NCBI GenBank assembly: GCA_025529335.1
Contig: JAMYHX010000068.1
Location: forward strand, 56,188-120,187
DNA from: Rhizopus sp. PT2906
Lineage: Eukaryota > Mucoromycota > Mucoromycetes > Mucorales > Rhizopodaceae
Direction: 5' to 3'
DNA length: 64,000 nucleotides
The notes beneath the pieces are model-generated. The model made no database searches, was not told the DNA's origin, and was given only the letters and a program-made list of their open reading frames with translations. Both the position numbers and the translations under genes were made by a program. Position 1 is the stretch's first letter. Each line of letters begins with the position of its first letter. Shown piece after piece: positions 23,821 through 35,108 of this stretch.

Positions 23821-24224
23821 ATTATAGAATTGTATTAATGTATTAGAAAAGAAAGAAAGGGAAATAATACCTGGTTACAATAAACTTTAAGTAACCTGAA
23901 CACAGCATTTTCAGTTAAAAGTCAGCACGTTCTAACTTGTCTTTTCATTCGTCCATTTAAAAAGCACCTTTTCTCTCTTTCTCAAGAAGGAATACACAGT
24001 GCCTCCGGTACTAAATGATGCTATTACATACTCATCGACGTATACGTCTATTATACCTCAGTGTCGTGCATAGAGTTGTGTAGGTGTTTTGTGTCTAATA
24101 CTTGCATCGCCTATGATGCAAATGCTGTGCCGATGTGCAAGTAGCAAAACCCAACAATTTCTGCTGTTATCAACTTCTACAGTTGTATTAAAACTGCGAC
24201 CTAGGATTTTTCTTTTTATTTTTT
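23821..24224. promoter_or_regulatory. Divergent promoter region IML2-like / BCS1
   Basis: A 404-bp region between start codons of divergent genes. It has T/C-rich tracts on both sides. No TATA consensus stands out. Confidence 0.45.
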
Positions 24225-25302
24225 ATGAGCGTTGCGACCATTGTAAATTCGAGGATACTACCACCTCATGTGCCCATAATTTTAAACAACAGAGTCATTT
24301 CGCGAAGTATTTCTTCTGTTCCACCTGAGCCGGGAACTATCGGTGGCATAGTTGCTGTCATTGCTGAAAAACTTGGCATTGGAGAGTGAGTTTAGTTGAT
24401 GATCTATATTTTCAATATATTTGACATTTTGTATAGATTAGCCACAGGTGGTCTGCAATTAGCCGTCCTTGGAGGTAATCACGTCATGTTGCTCTAGTTT
24501 ATTTTCATCTTATCATATATCTATATATCTATATAGGCGCACTAGCCGGATTCAGATATTTTGGAGGGTACATTATCGAGTACTTGAAAAAGAAAACGAT
24601 CGTCACTGCTGATTTTGACAGTCGAGACGAATCATACAGGTTTTTGATAGAAGAAAGAATAAGATAAGAACACAGCTAATAGTTCCATCAGTTGGATACT
24701 GAATTGGTTAAATGATCAACCATACAGCAAAATAACTTCTCGATTTTCAGTATCGACAAGCATACTTCGTGCAGGACAGAGACTGCCTGGTGAAGGATTG
24801 GATGCACTTACGCCTCCTGTTTACTTTTTACCGTCACCAGGTAACAAAAAAAAATACATATAGTATATTTTATTTATAGCATCACAGGCTTTCATTTCTT
24901 CATGTACAAGAACCGTCTTGTCTGGTTGAACCGTCATCGACCAGGCAGCTCATCCTCTGGTTCTGCTGCAGCTATGAATCCAAATGTTATTCTTGAGAGA
25001 ATAGAGATCAGTACTTTCGGGCAGTCAAGAGAGTTGATTCAATCATTAGTCTATGAGGCACAAAAGAAGTTCATGGATAGGGATAAAAGCAGAACGGTCG
25101 TGTTTGCGGCAGATCAATATGGCGCTTGGCGTCGCACACGATCACGGCCAAAACGACCATTGAGTACAGTCGTGATACCTGATCATGTCAAGACAACGTT
25201 GGTAGATGATGCTCAAGAGTTTTTGGTTTCAGAGCAATGGTACAGTGATCGGGGTATTCCTTATAGAAGAGGTTATTTGCTCTATGGAACACCAGGATCT
25301 GG

Positions 25303-25341
<39 letters not shown>

Positions 25342-26181
25342 TTGATGGGTCATACAGCAAGAAAGAGACTAACAAATAAATAGGTAAAACAAGTTTTGTG
25401 TATTCGCTGGCTGTAAGGGCACCGAAAACTAGAAAAATCCCAAACTATAATAACAATCTGATAGGGTGAACTTGGACTAAATATCTATGTGGTTAATTTG
25501 AGTAATAAAAGCTTAACGGATGACACACTGGGTGAACTGGTATCAGATACACCTAGCAGGTAAATAAATAATAGAGAAAAAAAATAGAAAGGAAAACTCA
25601 TGTACAAGATAGATGCATTCTACTAATTGAAGATGTTGATGCAGCCTTTATTCAAAGAGAAAAAGGAGAAGGCACAACAGCAAACAACGTTACATTTTCA
25701 GGTATAAAGCTACACAAGACATACATGGGACTGATCAAACAATATACAATAGGTCTATTGAATGCCATCGATGGTGTAGCAGCACAAGAAGGTCGTATAT
25801 TATGTATGACTACAAAGTAAGTTCACTTCAATTTTCTTACTTATGCATTAAATATGATAAAGTCATTTAGAGAGACTAGATCAAGCATTAATTCGTCCAG
25901 GCAGAATTGATGTCCGTGTCCATTTTGGAAACGCTACACAACGCCAAGCACAAGAACTCTTTAAAAAGTTTTATCCTAATCTTTCCCAAGACTCAAAGCT
26001 CCCAGAACTATTTGCTTCCAAAGTTCCGCAAGAAAGATTCAGCATGGCCCACTTACAAGGCTTCTTGATGAGCCATAAGCAGCGACCGGAAAGAGCTGTG
26101 GAACTGGTTGACGCGTGGGTTGAGGGACATGACAAGGGCGTATCTGATCACTCGACACAGGCTGCACCTGAAGATCTTTAA
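24225..26181 (+). CDS. BCS1: Mitochondrial AAA chaperone BCS1
   Basis: Ten exons: 24225..24385, 24437..24474, 24537..24639, 24692..24840, 24888..25301, 25384..25412, 25465..25559, 25613..25701, 25753..25816 and 25875..26181. They give 482 aa. A single TM segment (LQLAVLGGALAGFRYFGG) lies near residue 60. The BCS1-specific domain follows (GFHFFMYKNRLVWLNR), then AAA: Walker A YGTPGSGKTS, Walker B CILLIEDVDAAF, sensor GRILCMTT and arginine-finger region LIRPGRIDV. BCS1 sits in the inner mitochondrial membrane and inserts the folded Rieske protein into complex III. Exon 6 is 29 nt. The intron within Walker A contains a (TA)17 run. The last intron has three successive AGs, and only the third keeps frame. 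Its stop is 10 bp from the convergent DeoC stop. Confidence 0.93.
25307..25340. repeat. (TA)17 microsatellite in BCS1 intron
   Basis: Pure TA dinucleotide run just inside the donor of the fifth BCS1 intron. Confidence 0.85.
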
Positions 26182-26191
26182 AATAAAACGT

Positions 26192-26899
26192 TTATTGTTG
26201 TTGTCTCTTTTTAAACTCTTGAACGATTTTATCAGATGAAGAGGATCCAATACGCGTAGAACCCAAGCTCAAGAACTCAAGAACTTGGTCCAACGTCTTG
26301 ATTCCACCCGAAGCCTTGACTTCCATAGATTCGGGCACATTAGCCTTCATCAACTTGATGTGCTCTACCGTTGCACCTGCAGAGGCAAACCCTGTTGAAG
26401 TCTTTACGAATTCGGCACCTACAGCCCTAGAGATCTCACAGGCCTTAATGATTTGCTCGTCAGTAAGATAAGCCGTTTCAAAGATGATCTTGAAAGTCAC
26501 GTCCTTGTTCTTGGCTCGACTGGCCTGGATTATGTCTTGCAGTTCTTGTTGTACCTCTGAGTAGAGACCAGAACGTAAATGACCAACGTTGATCACAATG
26601 TCCAATTCGATAGCTCCATCCTCGATAGCTTGAAGGGCTTCAGCAACTTTGACAGGAGCAGGTGAATTGCCATGAGGAAAAGAGATGACAGTACCTACCA
26701 TCACATCACTGCCTTGAAGAAGCTCGCTTGCTTGCTTTACGTCACAAGGTTTAACACAGACAGAAGCAACATTGTATTCACGTGCAAGGTTACAACCTTG
26801 AATTACATCGTCCGTAGTTTGATCGGGACGAAGAATAGCGTGGTCAAAAACCTTGGCAAGCTTTTCGGCAGTGAGTGTTTTGACTTCAATGACTGTCAT
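26192..26899 (-). CDS. DERA: Deoxyribose-phosphate aldolase
   Basis: Single-exon, 235 aa. It catalyses reversible cleavage of 2-deoxyribose-5-phosphate to glyceraldehyde-3-phosphate and acetaldehyde in deoxynucleoside salvage. A TIM barrel is evident. The Schiff-base lysine is in FVKTSTGFA, the second lysine in EVKASGGIK, and ELDIVINVG carries the acidic residue of the active site. The start MTVIEVKT is preferred over an in-frame ATG 27 codons upstream, because the bacterial-type family starts with LA-VFDHAILRPD shortly after the Met. Length matches the short class of DERA. It is intronless among intron-rich neighbours. Ancient horizontal acquisition is possible but not shown. Confidence 0.92.
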   Translation of the reverse strand: MTVIEVKTLTAEKLAKVFDHAILRPDQTTDDVIQGCNLAREYNVASVCVKPCDVKQASELLQGSDVMVGTVISFPHGNSPAPVKVAEALQAIEDGAIELDIVINVGHLRSGLYSEVQQELQDIIQASRAKNKDVTFKIIFETAYLTDEQIIKACEISRAVGAEFVKTSTGFASAGATVEHIKLMKANVPESMEVKASGGIKTLDQVLEFLSLGSTRIGSSSSDKIVQEFKKRQQQ

Positions 26900-27172
26900 T
26901 ACGCGAATGTGGGAAAAAAAAATAGAACTAGCAAAAAAAAGAGAGAGAGGGAGAGCGAAAGGGAGGAATATGTAAGTCACAGTTGTTACACCATCTTATG
27001 CGTAGAAGAAGGAAAAGAAAAGAAAATAGATGCTTATGGCTTTCAGAGAATATCTTGGCATATTGAAATTGTTCCACTATTTTCTAAAGAAAGAAAGAGA
27101 TTGACGTAAATTGACTATTTTTAAGGCCAGTTCAAACAATAGCCCTTTTCTTTTGCTTTCCTTTATTTTCTG

Positions 27173-28599
27173 ATGCATATTAACTCACCACTTCCCTCAA
27201 GTTTAGCATGTAAGTCACTTTAAATTTGCTATTATATGACTAACTTTCAATAGCTGAGTGTCGAAAGGCAGCTAGAATATTAAATAGTTTTCAAGGTTTG
27301 ATGAAATAAAGAGAGAGAGATATATACTCTTTATATTAAATGTATGATAGACGCTGGCAATGGAATAGATATCATTATTCCTCCCAACATATTATCCAAC
27401 GCAAAGGGATTAGCAATATTTACTGTATTAAAAGCAGGATTTCTATTTTCGGGTCGAGCAGGCTCAGGTTTAGTTGTTGCAAGGTAAAGACTTACATGGC
27501 TGTGTATGAGCTCTTTATCTGATATCTATTTACATACATAGACTACCTGATGGATGTAGGTGAAATGAATATATATAAAGTTTGGTCTATTCATTATACT
27601 CTTTTAGCCTGGTCTGCTCCCTCTGCTATTATGACAGGCGGTATGGGATTTGGCGGTCAAGTAGGTAAATATCGATCAATAAAAAGATATGCATATATTT
27701 ATCTGTACTTGTGGACAGGCGCGGAATTGACTGACTTTATTATGGTTTTGAACACTACGGCTGCTGTAAAGAGTTTTATGGATCATGGGTCAATTACCTT
27801 GGGTGGAAACATTTCTGGTAAGGACCATACAACTATACATATATATATATATATAAACCTAACCTTTTAATCTATTATGACAGTGGCTGCTGGACCTATT
27901 GGTCGAAATGCAGAAGCATCAGGCACTGCCTCTTTTCGAACATTAGCAGCAGTTTATTCTTACAGTAAGACCAGGGGCCTATTTGCAGGAGTATCTTTAG
28001 AAGGTTCAGTAATCATTGAACGATTTGATGCAAACAAAAAAATGTATGGCCACAAAGTCAAAGCAAGAGATTTACTCACTGGTGTCATACCACCCCCAGG
28101 TGCTGCAGAACCTCTTTATGCTGCACTCCGCACAAAATGTCAGTCGAGTACTAACGCAAGATTTGGATTCATGGAGCGTGATTCATTTGACTATCGTTAT
28201 GATGATCACTATGATCACCGTGATGTCACGCAACCTTCACCTACCAATCGATCATTAAGCCGAGCAGCGGTACATCAGATGGCAAAGACGGGCACCTATG
28301 CGTCACCAAGCCTTGGAACACCAACTTATGGAACACCAACCTATGGAACACCGAGGTTGAACGCTAATAGCAATGATAATAGCAGTCGGGACTTGGTGTT
28401 ATCAAATAGAGATCGTCAGATGCCTCAAGTGAGGGCATTATTCAACTTTAAAGGGGAGCAAGAAGGTGATTTGGCATTTCAGAAGGGAGATATTATTACC
28501 ATTATCAAGAGATCGAATACACAGAATGACTGGTGGACAGGTCGATTGAATGGAAAAGAAGGCATTTTTCCTGCTAATTTTGTTGAAGACATTTACTAG
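27173..28599 (+). CDS. Ysc84/SH3YL1-type lipid- and actin-binding SH3 protein, with 14-nt microexon
   Basis: Exons 27173..27209, 27254..27295, 27351..27483, 27542..27555, 27608..27664, 27719..27817 and 27884..28599 join to 365 aa. The SYLF domain fills residues 1-220: MHINSPLPSS, SECRKAARILNSFQ, IIIPPNILSNAKGLAIFTV, AGSGLVVARLPDGSWSAPSA and GRNAEASG. A disordered linker with three GTPTYGTP-like repeats follows. A C-terminal SH3 domain (RALFNFKGEQEGDLAFQKGD, NDWWTGRLNG, GIFPANFVE) ends the protein. Yeast relatives Ysc84/Lsb3 bind Las17 and actin at endocytic patches. Exon 4 encodes only LPDG with split codons at both ends. The gene is divergent from DeoC across about 270 bp. Confidence 0.9.
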
Positions 28600-28695
28600 T
28601 GTACACTTTTTTGAAAATATTACTTTATTTGCCTATTTATTAAATGTATGCATATATATGACGGTGGACGTATCCAATGTAAAATGACTTGTAGG

Positions 28696-29190
28696 TTATT
28701 CGTACCCAAAAGCTATGACCCTATTATTTTTTTCTGTGTATCTCTCACCGACTTTTCTTATAACTCTTGCTTCACCATCATTGCCTTCAACGGTAAAATG
28801 AGACTCGTCTGACCAGACAACACCTCTCCATTGTTCCTCTGTCCAATTGTCGTGTTCTTTGGCCCAACACAATCTTTTTTTCTTGTTGTCCTCTGATAAA
28901 GTAGGCTTATTTGCAGCAAAATAGGATCCAAAGCCCAAGTTGCGCAAATAGCTGATTAAAATCTTGCGACTTGTATTGATTTCTGCCTTTTTCAGTTCAA
29001 AATTAATTTTATCGTAGGAAGAAAAAGACTCCTTCCTCACGAAGGACTGTAAGCGTCTTTCGTCCCTTTCACTTAGCTTTTTTTGGTGTTCCGGTTGCCT
29101 TGCCGGGTAGAGCTGTACCACTTTTGCTGATTCGACTGATTATATTTTTAACTGCACTCTTTTAAATTTGGTTATGCGCCAAGAACCATC
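28696..29190 (-). pseudogene. Tc1/mariner transposase remnant (truncated, frameshifted)
   Basis: The minus-strand frame 29121..28696 (141 aa) has the second HTH (LSERDERRLQSFVRK), the linker KKRLCWAKEHDNWTEEQW and the start of the DDE domain (VVWSDESHF, first catalytic Asp). It ends soon after GEARVIRKVGERY, so the second Asp and the third acidic residue are missing. Upstream, a second frame reads ISRISKSGTALPGKATGTP, the usual preceding segment, with the frame change at a run of A near 29075. No terminal inverted repeats were recognised. This is a dead copy. Confidence 0.75.
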
Positions 29191-29990
29191 CTTTTGCTAA
29201 TTAAACTGACAATATAAAATTAGTATAAATAACAACATTTCTCTTTTATCTCTTCTTAGAAAGAATACAAGCCAAGATGGTGAAAAGTCTTGTTGAACTA
29301 CATCATAGGTAATGTGTAGAGGTAGTGTTCGTAGTATTAGTCTAACTTTTGGTGTATTTCGCATGTACGTAGTGTTTCCCTTTGATTTTCGTCTTTTTCA
29401 GCTTGTGAATCTTTTATATATAAGCATGAAAAAACAGCCTCTACTGGAAGACAGTAAGTAAGCATTACTTCGAATAAAAAAGCATGAGAGTCATGTTCTT
29501 AAATAGTTTTGCCTTCATATAGCTGAATTTGACGTAGCAAAAACGTTTTTATACCAACCACTTTCTTCGATACCACAAAGGAAAGTATAAGCCATTTGTT
29601 GTCCACTTTCTTGAATGATTCGCAAGTAAACTACTCGATTACACAAAACAGTTGACCTTGACATTGATTCGAGACCAGTGAATATGATCATCAATGAAAA
29701 TATATCAAAAGTACCTTAAAATCGTTATTAATTACTTATTCTTATTGCTAATGTATTCAATTTTACATTAGCAGCAATCAAGACAACTTTGATCCATAAA
29801 GAACTCTTCCTGTCTTTTTATTTAAACTCTCATATTCTCTCTACAAAAGAACGCCCACTCTTTCACAATCTCTTTCTCTTTAATTTTTATTATTATTATA
29901 TCGTATAGATAAGCCGGTGCTTGACAGCCAGAACCAATCAATCTTCTATAACCAATGCTTTTGCGTACCCCAATCTATTGAACAAGACAG

Positions 29991-30023
<33 letters not shown>

Positions 30024-30557
30024 TGTAATAAGGCAAAATGTTTATTAATGTCTTGGTAGAATGTGCCTTTAGTACAAATCATGTTGTGAGAGCATAATAT
30101 ATTTAACCGAGTTTATTTCATTGTTTACTGCGAGAATACAGTAACTGACTGTATACAATATTAAATGTGTCTCTATGCAATTTTATACTCGTCTTTTAAA
30201 AAATGTCTAATAAGGTCTCCAAATAACTTCACTGTATCGCATTTCACAGCTTACAATATCTCTATCTTTGCCAACAGACAATCATTTTTCACAACCCGAC
30301 AATGTCCATAGGCTTGACTGTGTAGGATGACTTTAGCAGCTGCGGGATAAATCAAATGATTTGTTTAAATGCACTCTTTGTTCATTGTCATCCAATGGAT
30401 AGTTAACCCATAACCAATGAACATTTAAATAATTTTGAACAAAACTAACAATGAAAAAATATCCTTTTCCATGAGTGAAAAGGGCTACGTCATTCATTTG
30501 GTTGTAACTATCTTTTGTGAGCACAGCTGCTTAAATTGAGTCTCCTTACTTTTTCTC

Positions 30558-30559
<2 letters not shown>
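29191..30559. other. Gene-free AT-rich region
   Basis: No convincing gene. A short frame from ATG 29277 (MVKSLVELHH then GTAATG) has a splice-like donor but no in-frame continuation. A (AT)n run covers about 29993-30019. The rest carries no recognised motif. Confidence 0.5.
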
Positions 30560-30604
<45 letters not shown>

Positions 30605-30624
30605 TATATATATATATATATATA
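30560..30624. repeat. T42 tract followed by (AT)n, abutting the Ariadne start codon
   Basis: 42 T, then a TA/AT run, ending two bases before the ATG at 30627. It forms the immediate leader or core promoter of the RBR ligase gene. Confidence 0.8.
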
Positions 30625-30626
30625 AA

Positions 30627-32544
30627 ATGAGTTCTGGTAGTGATTGTGAAGACGAATACATGGTAAATAATGGGTCTTGTTTTTCTCTTCTTTCTCTCTT
30701 TTTCTTCTTGTATAATAACAGCTAATGTCATAGTATGAAGACGATTCTGATTTTGTGGAATCCATGAGTGGTAAATGGGTAGGCGTTTAATTTAGTAAGA
30801 ATCAAGACTCAAAAACTGACCACGTAAATATTTATGTTTATATAGAAAGATAAATAAAACTATAAATGAGACTAATAAATAAAAAACAACGCAACAGAAA
30901 GTGAAGCTTATGATCATGATGAAGAAGACGAACTATTTACAGAGAAACAACAAAAGAAGGCTTATGAAGTAGACTATCAAGTGCTTGATTCTTCTAATCT
31001 CAAGACAAAACAAGATGCAGAAATATCACAAGTATCCATGATTCTAGGTAAAAGCATATATACATACACCTATTTAATATAGGTATTAAACCCTCTCTCC
31101 CTTTCTTTCTTTCTTTCTTTGCAGGTCTTTCTTCTGAGGATGCTGCTACCTTACTGCGCTTTTTTCGTTGGAATAAGGAGAAGCTATTTGAACAATATAT
31201 GGATTCATCTGAGAAAGTATTGAAACAGGCGGGTGTTTCATCCGCTACAAACCCTAATCGATCATGTCAACTAGCTGCCGAATTGGACAATTTTATGTGT
31301 GATATATGCTGTGATGATTCTCCTGATATTGAAACCGTTTGCTTATCCTGTGAGCACAGATTCTGCAGAAATTGTTATACGCATTATCTTTATCAAAAGA
31401 TCAGAGAAGAAGGAGAGAGCAGAAGAATACAATGTCCAGAGAGTGATTGTACGTTGATTGTAGATGAGAAGACAGTTGAAATGCTCGTCAGTGATGACAC
31501 TTTTTTCAAATACCGTGAACTACTAAACAGAACTTTTGTGGATGATAACGACTTTTTAAGATGGTGCCCCGCACCCGATTGTCAGTACGCTATCGAATGT
31601 AATATTCCGAGTACTTCGCTCATGTCGGTCGTACCTACTGTCGAATGTAAATGCTCACACCGTTTCTGCTTTGGATGTGGATTAAGTGACCATCAACCCT
31701 GTATCTGTATACTCGTCAAGAAATGGTTAAAGAAGTGTGAGGATGACTCGGAAACAGCCAACTGGATCTCTGCCAATACGAAAGAATGCCCCAAGTGCCA
31801 CTCGACTATCGAAAAGAATGGTGGCTGCAACCATATGACTTGCAGAAAATGCAGATATGAGTTCTGCTGGGTTTGTATGGGTCCTTGGAAGGAACATGGC
31901 ACCTCTTGGTACACATGTAATAGATTCGATGAAAGGAGTAGTGCAGAAGCAAGAGATAATCAGACACAATCAAGAATCAGTTTACAAAGATACCTTCATG
32001 TAATATAAAACTTGTATATCAGTACTGTGTCCTAATTTCTTTATGATAGTATTATAATCGTTATGCAAATCATGAACATTCTGCCAAATTAGACCAAGAG
32101 CTGTATCGAAAGACAGAAAGAAAGATGGAAGAGATGCAACAGACAAGCGATCTTTCATGGATCGAAGTACAATTCCTTAAAAAAGCTGTAGATGTCACTG
32201 TACAGTGCAGAACTACATTAAAATGGACCTATGCATTTGCCTTTTATCTTGCAAGAACAAATCAAACAGAATTATTTGAAGTAAGGACTTTTTTTTTTTT
32301 TTTTTTCCTCTTCATTGTATTAATATTTATATAGGATAACCAAAGAGACTTGGAATTGGCAACTGAACAGTTGAGTGAGTTACTGGAGAAGCCACTAGAC
32401 CCAGACCCAGAAAAGATTGCCAGATTGAGACAAGCAGTGTTGGATAAAACGGTCTATGTCAAGTTAAGAAGAGAAATACTATTAGAGGACACAGCCAAAG
32501 GATTGCAAGAGGGAAGGTGGACTTACTGCATTGATCTTAAATAA
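30627..32544 (+). CDS. Ariadne-family RBR E3 ubiquitin ligase
   Basis: Exons 30627..30662, 30734..30770, 30898..31047, 31125..31999, 32050..32280 and 32335..32544 give 512 aa. An acidic N-terminus is followed by a UBA-like helix bundle ([20 protein letters not shown]). RING1 starts CDICCDDSP with [14 protein letters not shown]. The IBR follows ([26 protein letters not shown]), then RING2 ([19 protein letters not shown]), whose catalytic Cys is in GGCNHM. The helical Ariadne domain closes the protein ([14 protein letters not shown]). Ubiquitin passes from an E2 to the RING2 Cys before the substrate. Ariadne proteins work with neddylated cullin ligases in characterised species. Both ends look complete. 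Confidence 0.93.
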
Positions 32545-32763
32545 AAGGGAGTGTTTTCTTCTTCAAATTATCTGCATTGTATACCGATTTTATTGATTTC
32601 ATTATGTTAAATAAACATTTTCTTTTTATTAAACGACCTCTCCTCCCTTGATTAATATGTCACAAGGCTCACTCTCTTAAACATGATTAGTATAGAACTC
32701 GCTCTCTCTCTCTCTTTTTCTCTTTCTTTTTTAAGCAAGCTGGGTGTTGCTTGTTCGTCCATA

Positions 32764-33790
32764 ATGATATCATTGAGATCCAATAAAAGATCACGTGAAC
32801 TGAACCTTTTACATTTTCTCTTACTATAGTCATCAATGCAGATCAAACGTACAAAATGAATCAATTAATAATAAAGACAAGAATGACTCATCTCTATCTT
32901 ACTTTTTAAGGACAAAGATCTAATGATAGCTTATCCTTTGCACCTAATGACTTTCAGTTCAATTTTGTTCCTAAAACTCAATCTAATCAACGCATCTTTG
33001 ATAGTGACATCCCCGAAGCTACCAGAGAACTAAGCGCACTCACTTTAACAAAAAGATATCAGAACCGTATAAAAAAGCAATTCAATATTCGTCAATGGAC
33101 TATACCACGGCCAACTCCAAATCAATATGAATCAGTTTTAGTAAAGCATCAAAATGTCGCATATACCCTTGTTATTTATTTTCAAGCACTCTTTAATATT
33201 ATCTTATCTCTCGCTATGCTTTATGTGTTTATACAAATCATTGTGATTCTTAGACATGATTTTAATATCAAAGTCGACGAGCAGTTGGAAGGTAAAATGT
33301 AGTACATTGAGCATTGAATATACCGTCTAATTTTTATATATAGGAATAAGACAAGATATTAAAGAATGCACAAGGAATTATGCACTCAATCACTGTGAGC
33401 TAGTAGAAAAAGTTCCTGCTATCGAAAGATTATGTCAGGATTGGAAAGTGTGTATGGAGAAGGATGTTGTGGTTGCAAAGTAAAGAATAAAGATAGTAAA
33501 ATGAGACAAGTATTATTAATGCATTGATGAATAGAGCAAAGATATCAGTAGAAGTGATTGCAGAGATTATCAATAGTTTTACAGAACCAATATCATATAA
33601 AACCATGGTAAGCAATTTACTCTATATATTATTATCACTCTAATTTTTAATATAGTTGTTTTTTTCAATTTTGACCGTTGGCTCGCTCATCTTTTCAAAT
33701 ATGGCAATTGGAGTCTACAAAAAGAATCATACAAGGCATGAGTCATTGGCTATTACACATCATCAGCACTTATTCAACAGCAAGAATTAA
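32764..33790 (+). CDS. Brl1/Brr6-family nuclear envelope protein
   Basis: Exons 32764..32794, 32911..33291, 33344..33479, 33535..33607 and 33656..33790 give 251 aa. Two TM segments (LVIYFQALFNIILSLAMLYV and FFSILTVGSLIFSNMAIGVY) flank a lumenal loop. The loop carries four cysteines (CTRNYALNHC...LCQDWKVC), the disulfide-stabilised domain of Brl1/Brr6. In yeast these proteins reside in the nuclear envelope and help membrane fusion during nuclear pore assembly. Exon 1 is the least certain part: the chosen ATG and a GTGAAC donor are the only local combination found that keeps frame. NUP192/205, another pore gene, lies about 1.3 kb downstream; this is probably coincidence. Confidence 0.85.
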
Positions 33791-33967
33791 TTATTTTACA
33801 TAAACATATATAGATCAAGCATAATATTTTCAAATATGTGTGTGTATGCCAGCCATTTTGATCTCAGACTGTCTTTTTTTTTTTTTTTTTTTGGGACAAA
33901 ATGAACAAATTAATGTTCCCTGCAAACTACAGATCTGTCTTTCTCTTTTCTTTGCTTTCGCGTTGCT

Positions 33968-35000
33968 ATGCAAGACATAGAATATGAATATGAATCTTTG
34001 GGTGCAAATTCAACCATGACTCAGAATGCAATTGCAGGCGCAATGGCAGGGATTGGAGAGCACTGTATAATGTATCCTGTAGACAGTATTCGGGTATGCG
34101 TGTTTTTGTTATTTTTCTCGTGTTGATATGACTTAAAAGCACTCCTTTCTATAGACAAGAATGCAAGTATTATCAGTACCAGAACTCACAACAGCCATCG
34201 CATCTAGGAAACAGTGGATCAAGCAAGGAAATCTATGGAAGGGTGTTTATTCTGTCATTGCTGGTGCCGGTCCTGCCCATGCCGTTCATTTTGCAACATA
34301 TGAATTTTGTAAAGAAAGATTCAATAGGTCTATAGCCTACAGTACTGAGGTGAAACTACCTAATGGGGACGTGTTGACAATACCAAGTCATTTGATCGCC
34401 TCAGCGGGAGCAGGCGCTATTGCTACATTTTCTCATGACTTTTTGTTGACACCATTTGATGGTAAGACTATATAAATATATACTTACTTGTGCTTACTGT
34501 ATATATGTATAGTGATAAAGCAAAGGATGCAGATTCAAAGCACAAAATATACATCTGTAAGGGAATGTGCCAAGACGGTGTACAGAACAGAAGGCTTGAA
34601 GGCATTTTATATTTCATTTCCTACAACACTGTCGATGTCAATACCGTTTCAATCCGTACAGTTTGCAACTTATGAATACTGTCGATCCAAATTGGATCCA
34701 GCTGGGACCTACAGCCCAAAGACGCATGTGATTGCTGGTGCTGTGGCAGGAGCAGTCGCATCATCCGTAACAACACCATTAGATGTGATAAAGACATTGT
34801 TACAGACACGTGGAACATCAATAGATCCAGAAGTAAGGGATGTAAGAGGCTTCAGGCAAGCTGCTCGTTTGATCTATAGTCGTTATGGCATCAAGGGCTT
34901 CTTTAGAGGATTCCGACCTAGAGTATTAACCAATATGCCAAGTACTGCCATCAGTTGGAGTGTATATGAATATTTCAAGTGGTTTTTAGCAAGTGATTAA
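33968..35000 (+). CDS. Mitoferrin (MRS3/4-type mitochondrial iron carrier)
   Basis: Exons 33968..34093, 34155..34461 and 34513..35000 give 306 aa. Three mitochondrial carrier repeats carry the motifs YPVDSIRTR, TPFDVIKQR and TPLDVIKTL. The segment VIAGAGPAHAVHFATYEF in repeat 1 and SIPFQSVQFATYEYC in repeat 2 are typical of the MRS3/4-mitoferrin branch. It would import Fe2+ across the inner membrane for haem and Fe-S synthesis. The final FKWFLASD end looks complete. Introns split the PX[DE]XX[KR] signatures in repeats 1 and 2. Convergent with the nucleoporin gene, 108 bp apart. Confidence 0.93.
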
Positions 35001-35108
35001 GAGGAATTATTTTCATAGAGTGTACATATATCATGTTTATTTAATAGCTTCATCTTTGTGTAAAATAAAACAGTAATACAAAAGTTTCTTTATTTATTTA
35101 TTCATACT

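Noticed and set aside
25307..25340. TA repeats and T tracts considered as CRISPR-like or array repeats
   Set aside because: They are simple dinucleotide or homopolymer runs with no spacers.
26900..26980. 27-residue hydrophobic N-terminal extension of DeoC
   Set aside because: It is translated from a GA-rich leader (FLPFALPLSLFFASSIFF). DERA is cytosolic and family alignment supports the ATG at 26899, so no signal peptide is inferred.
29277..29480. Possible small spliced gene beginning MVKSLVELHH
   Set aside because: A donor and a pyrimidine-rich acceptor exist, but every junction tried runs into a stop within a few codons.
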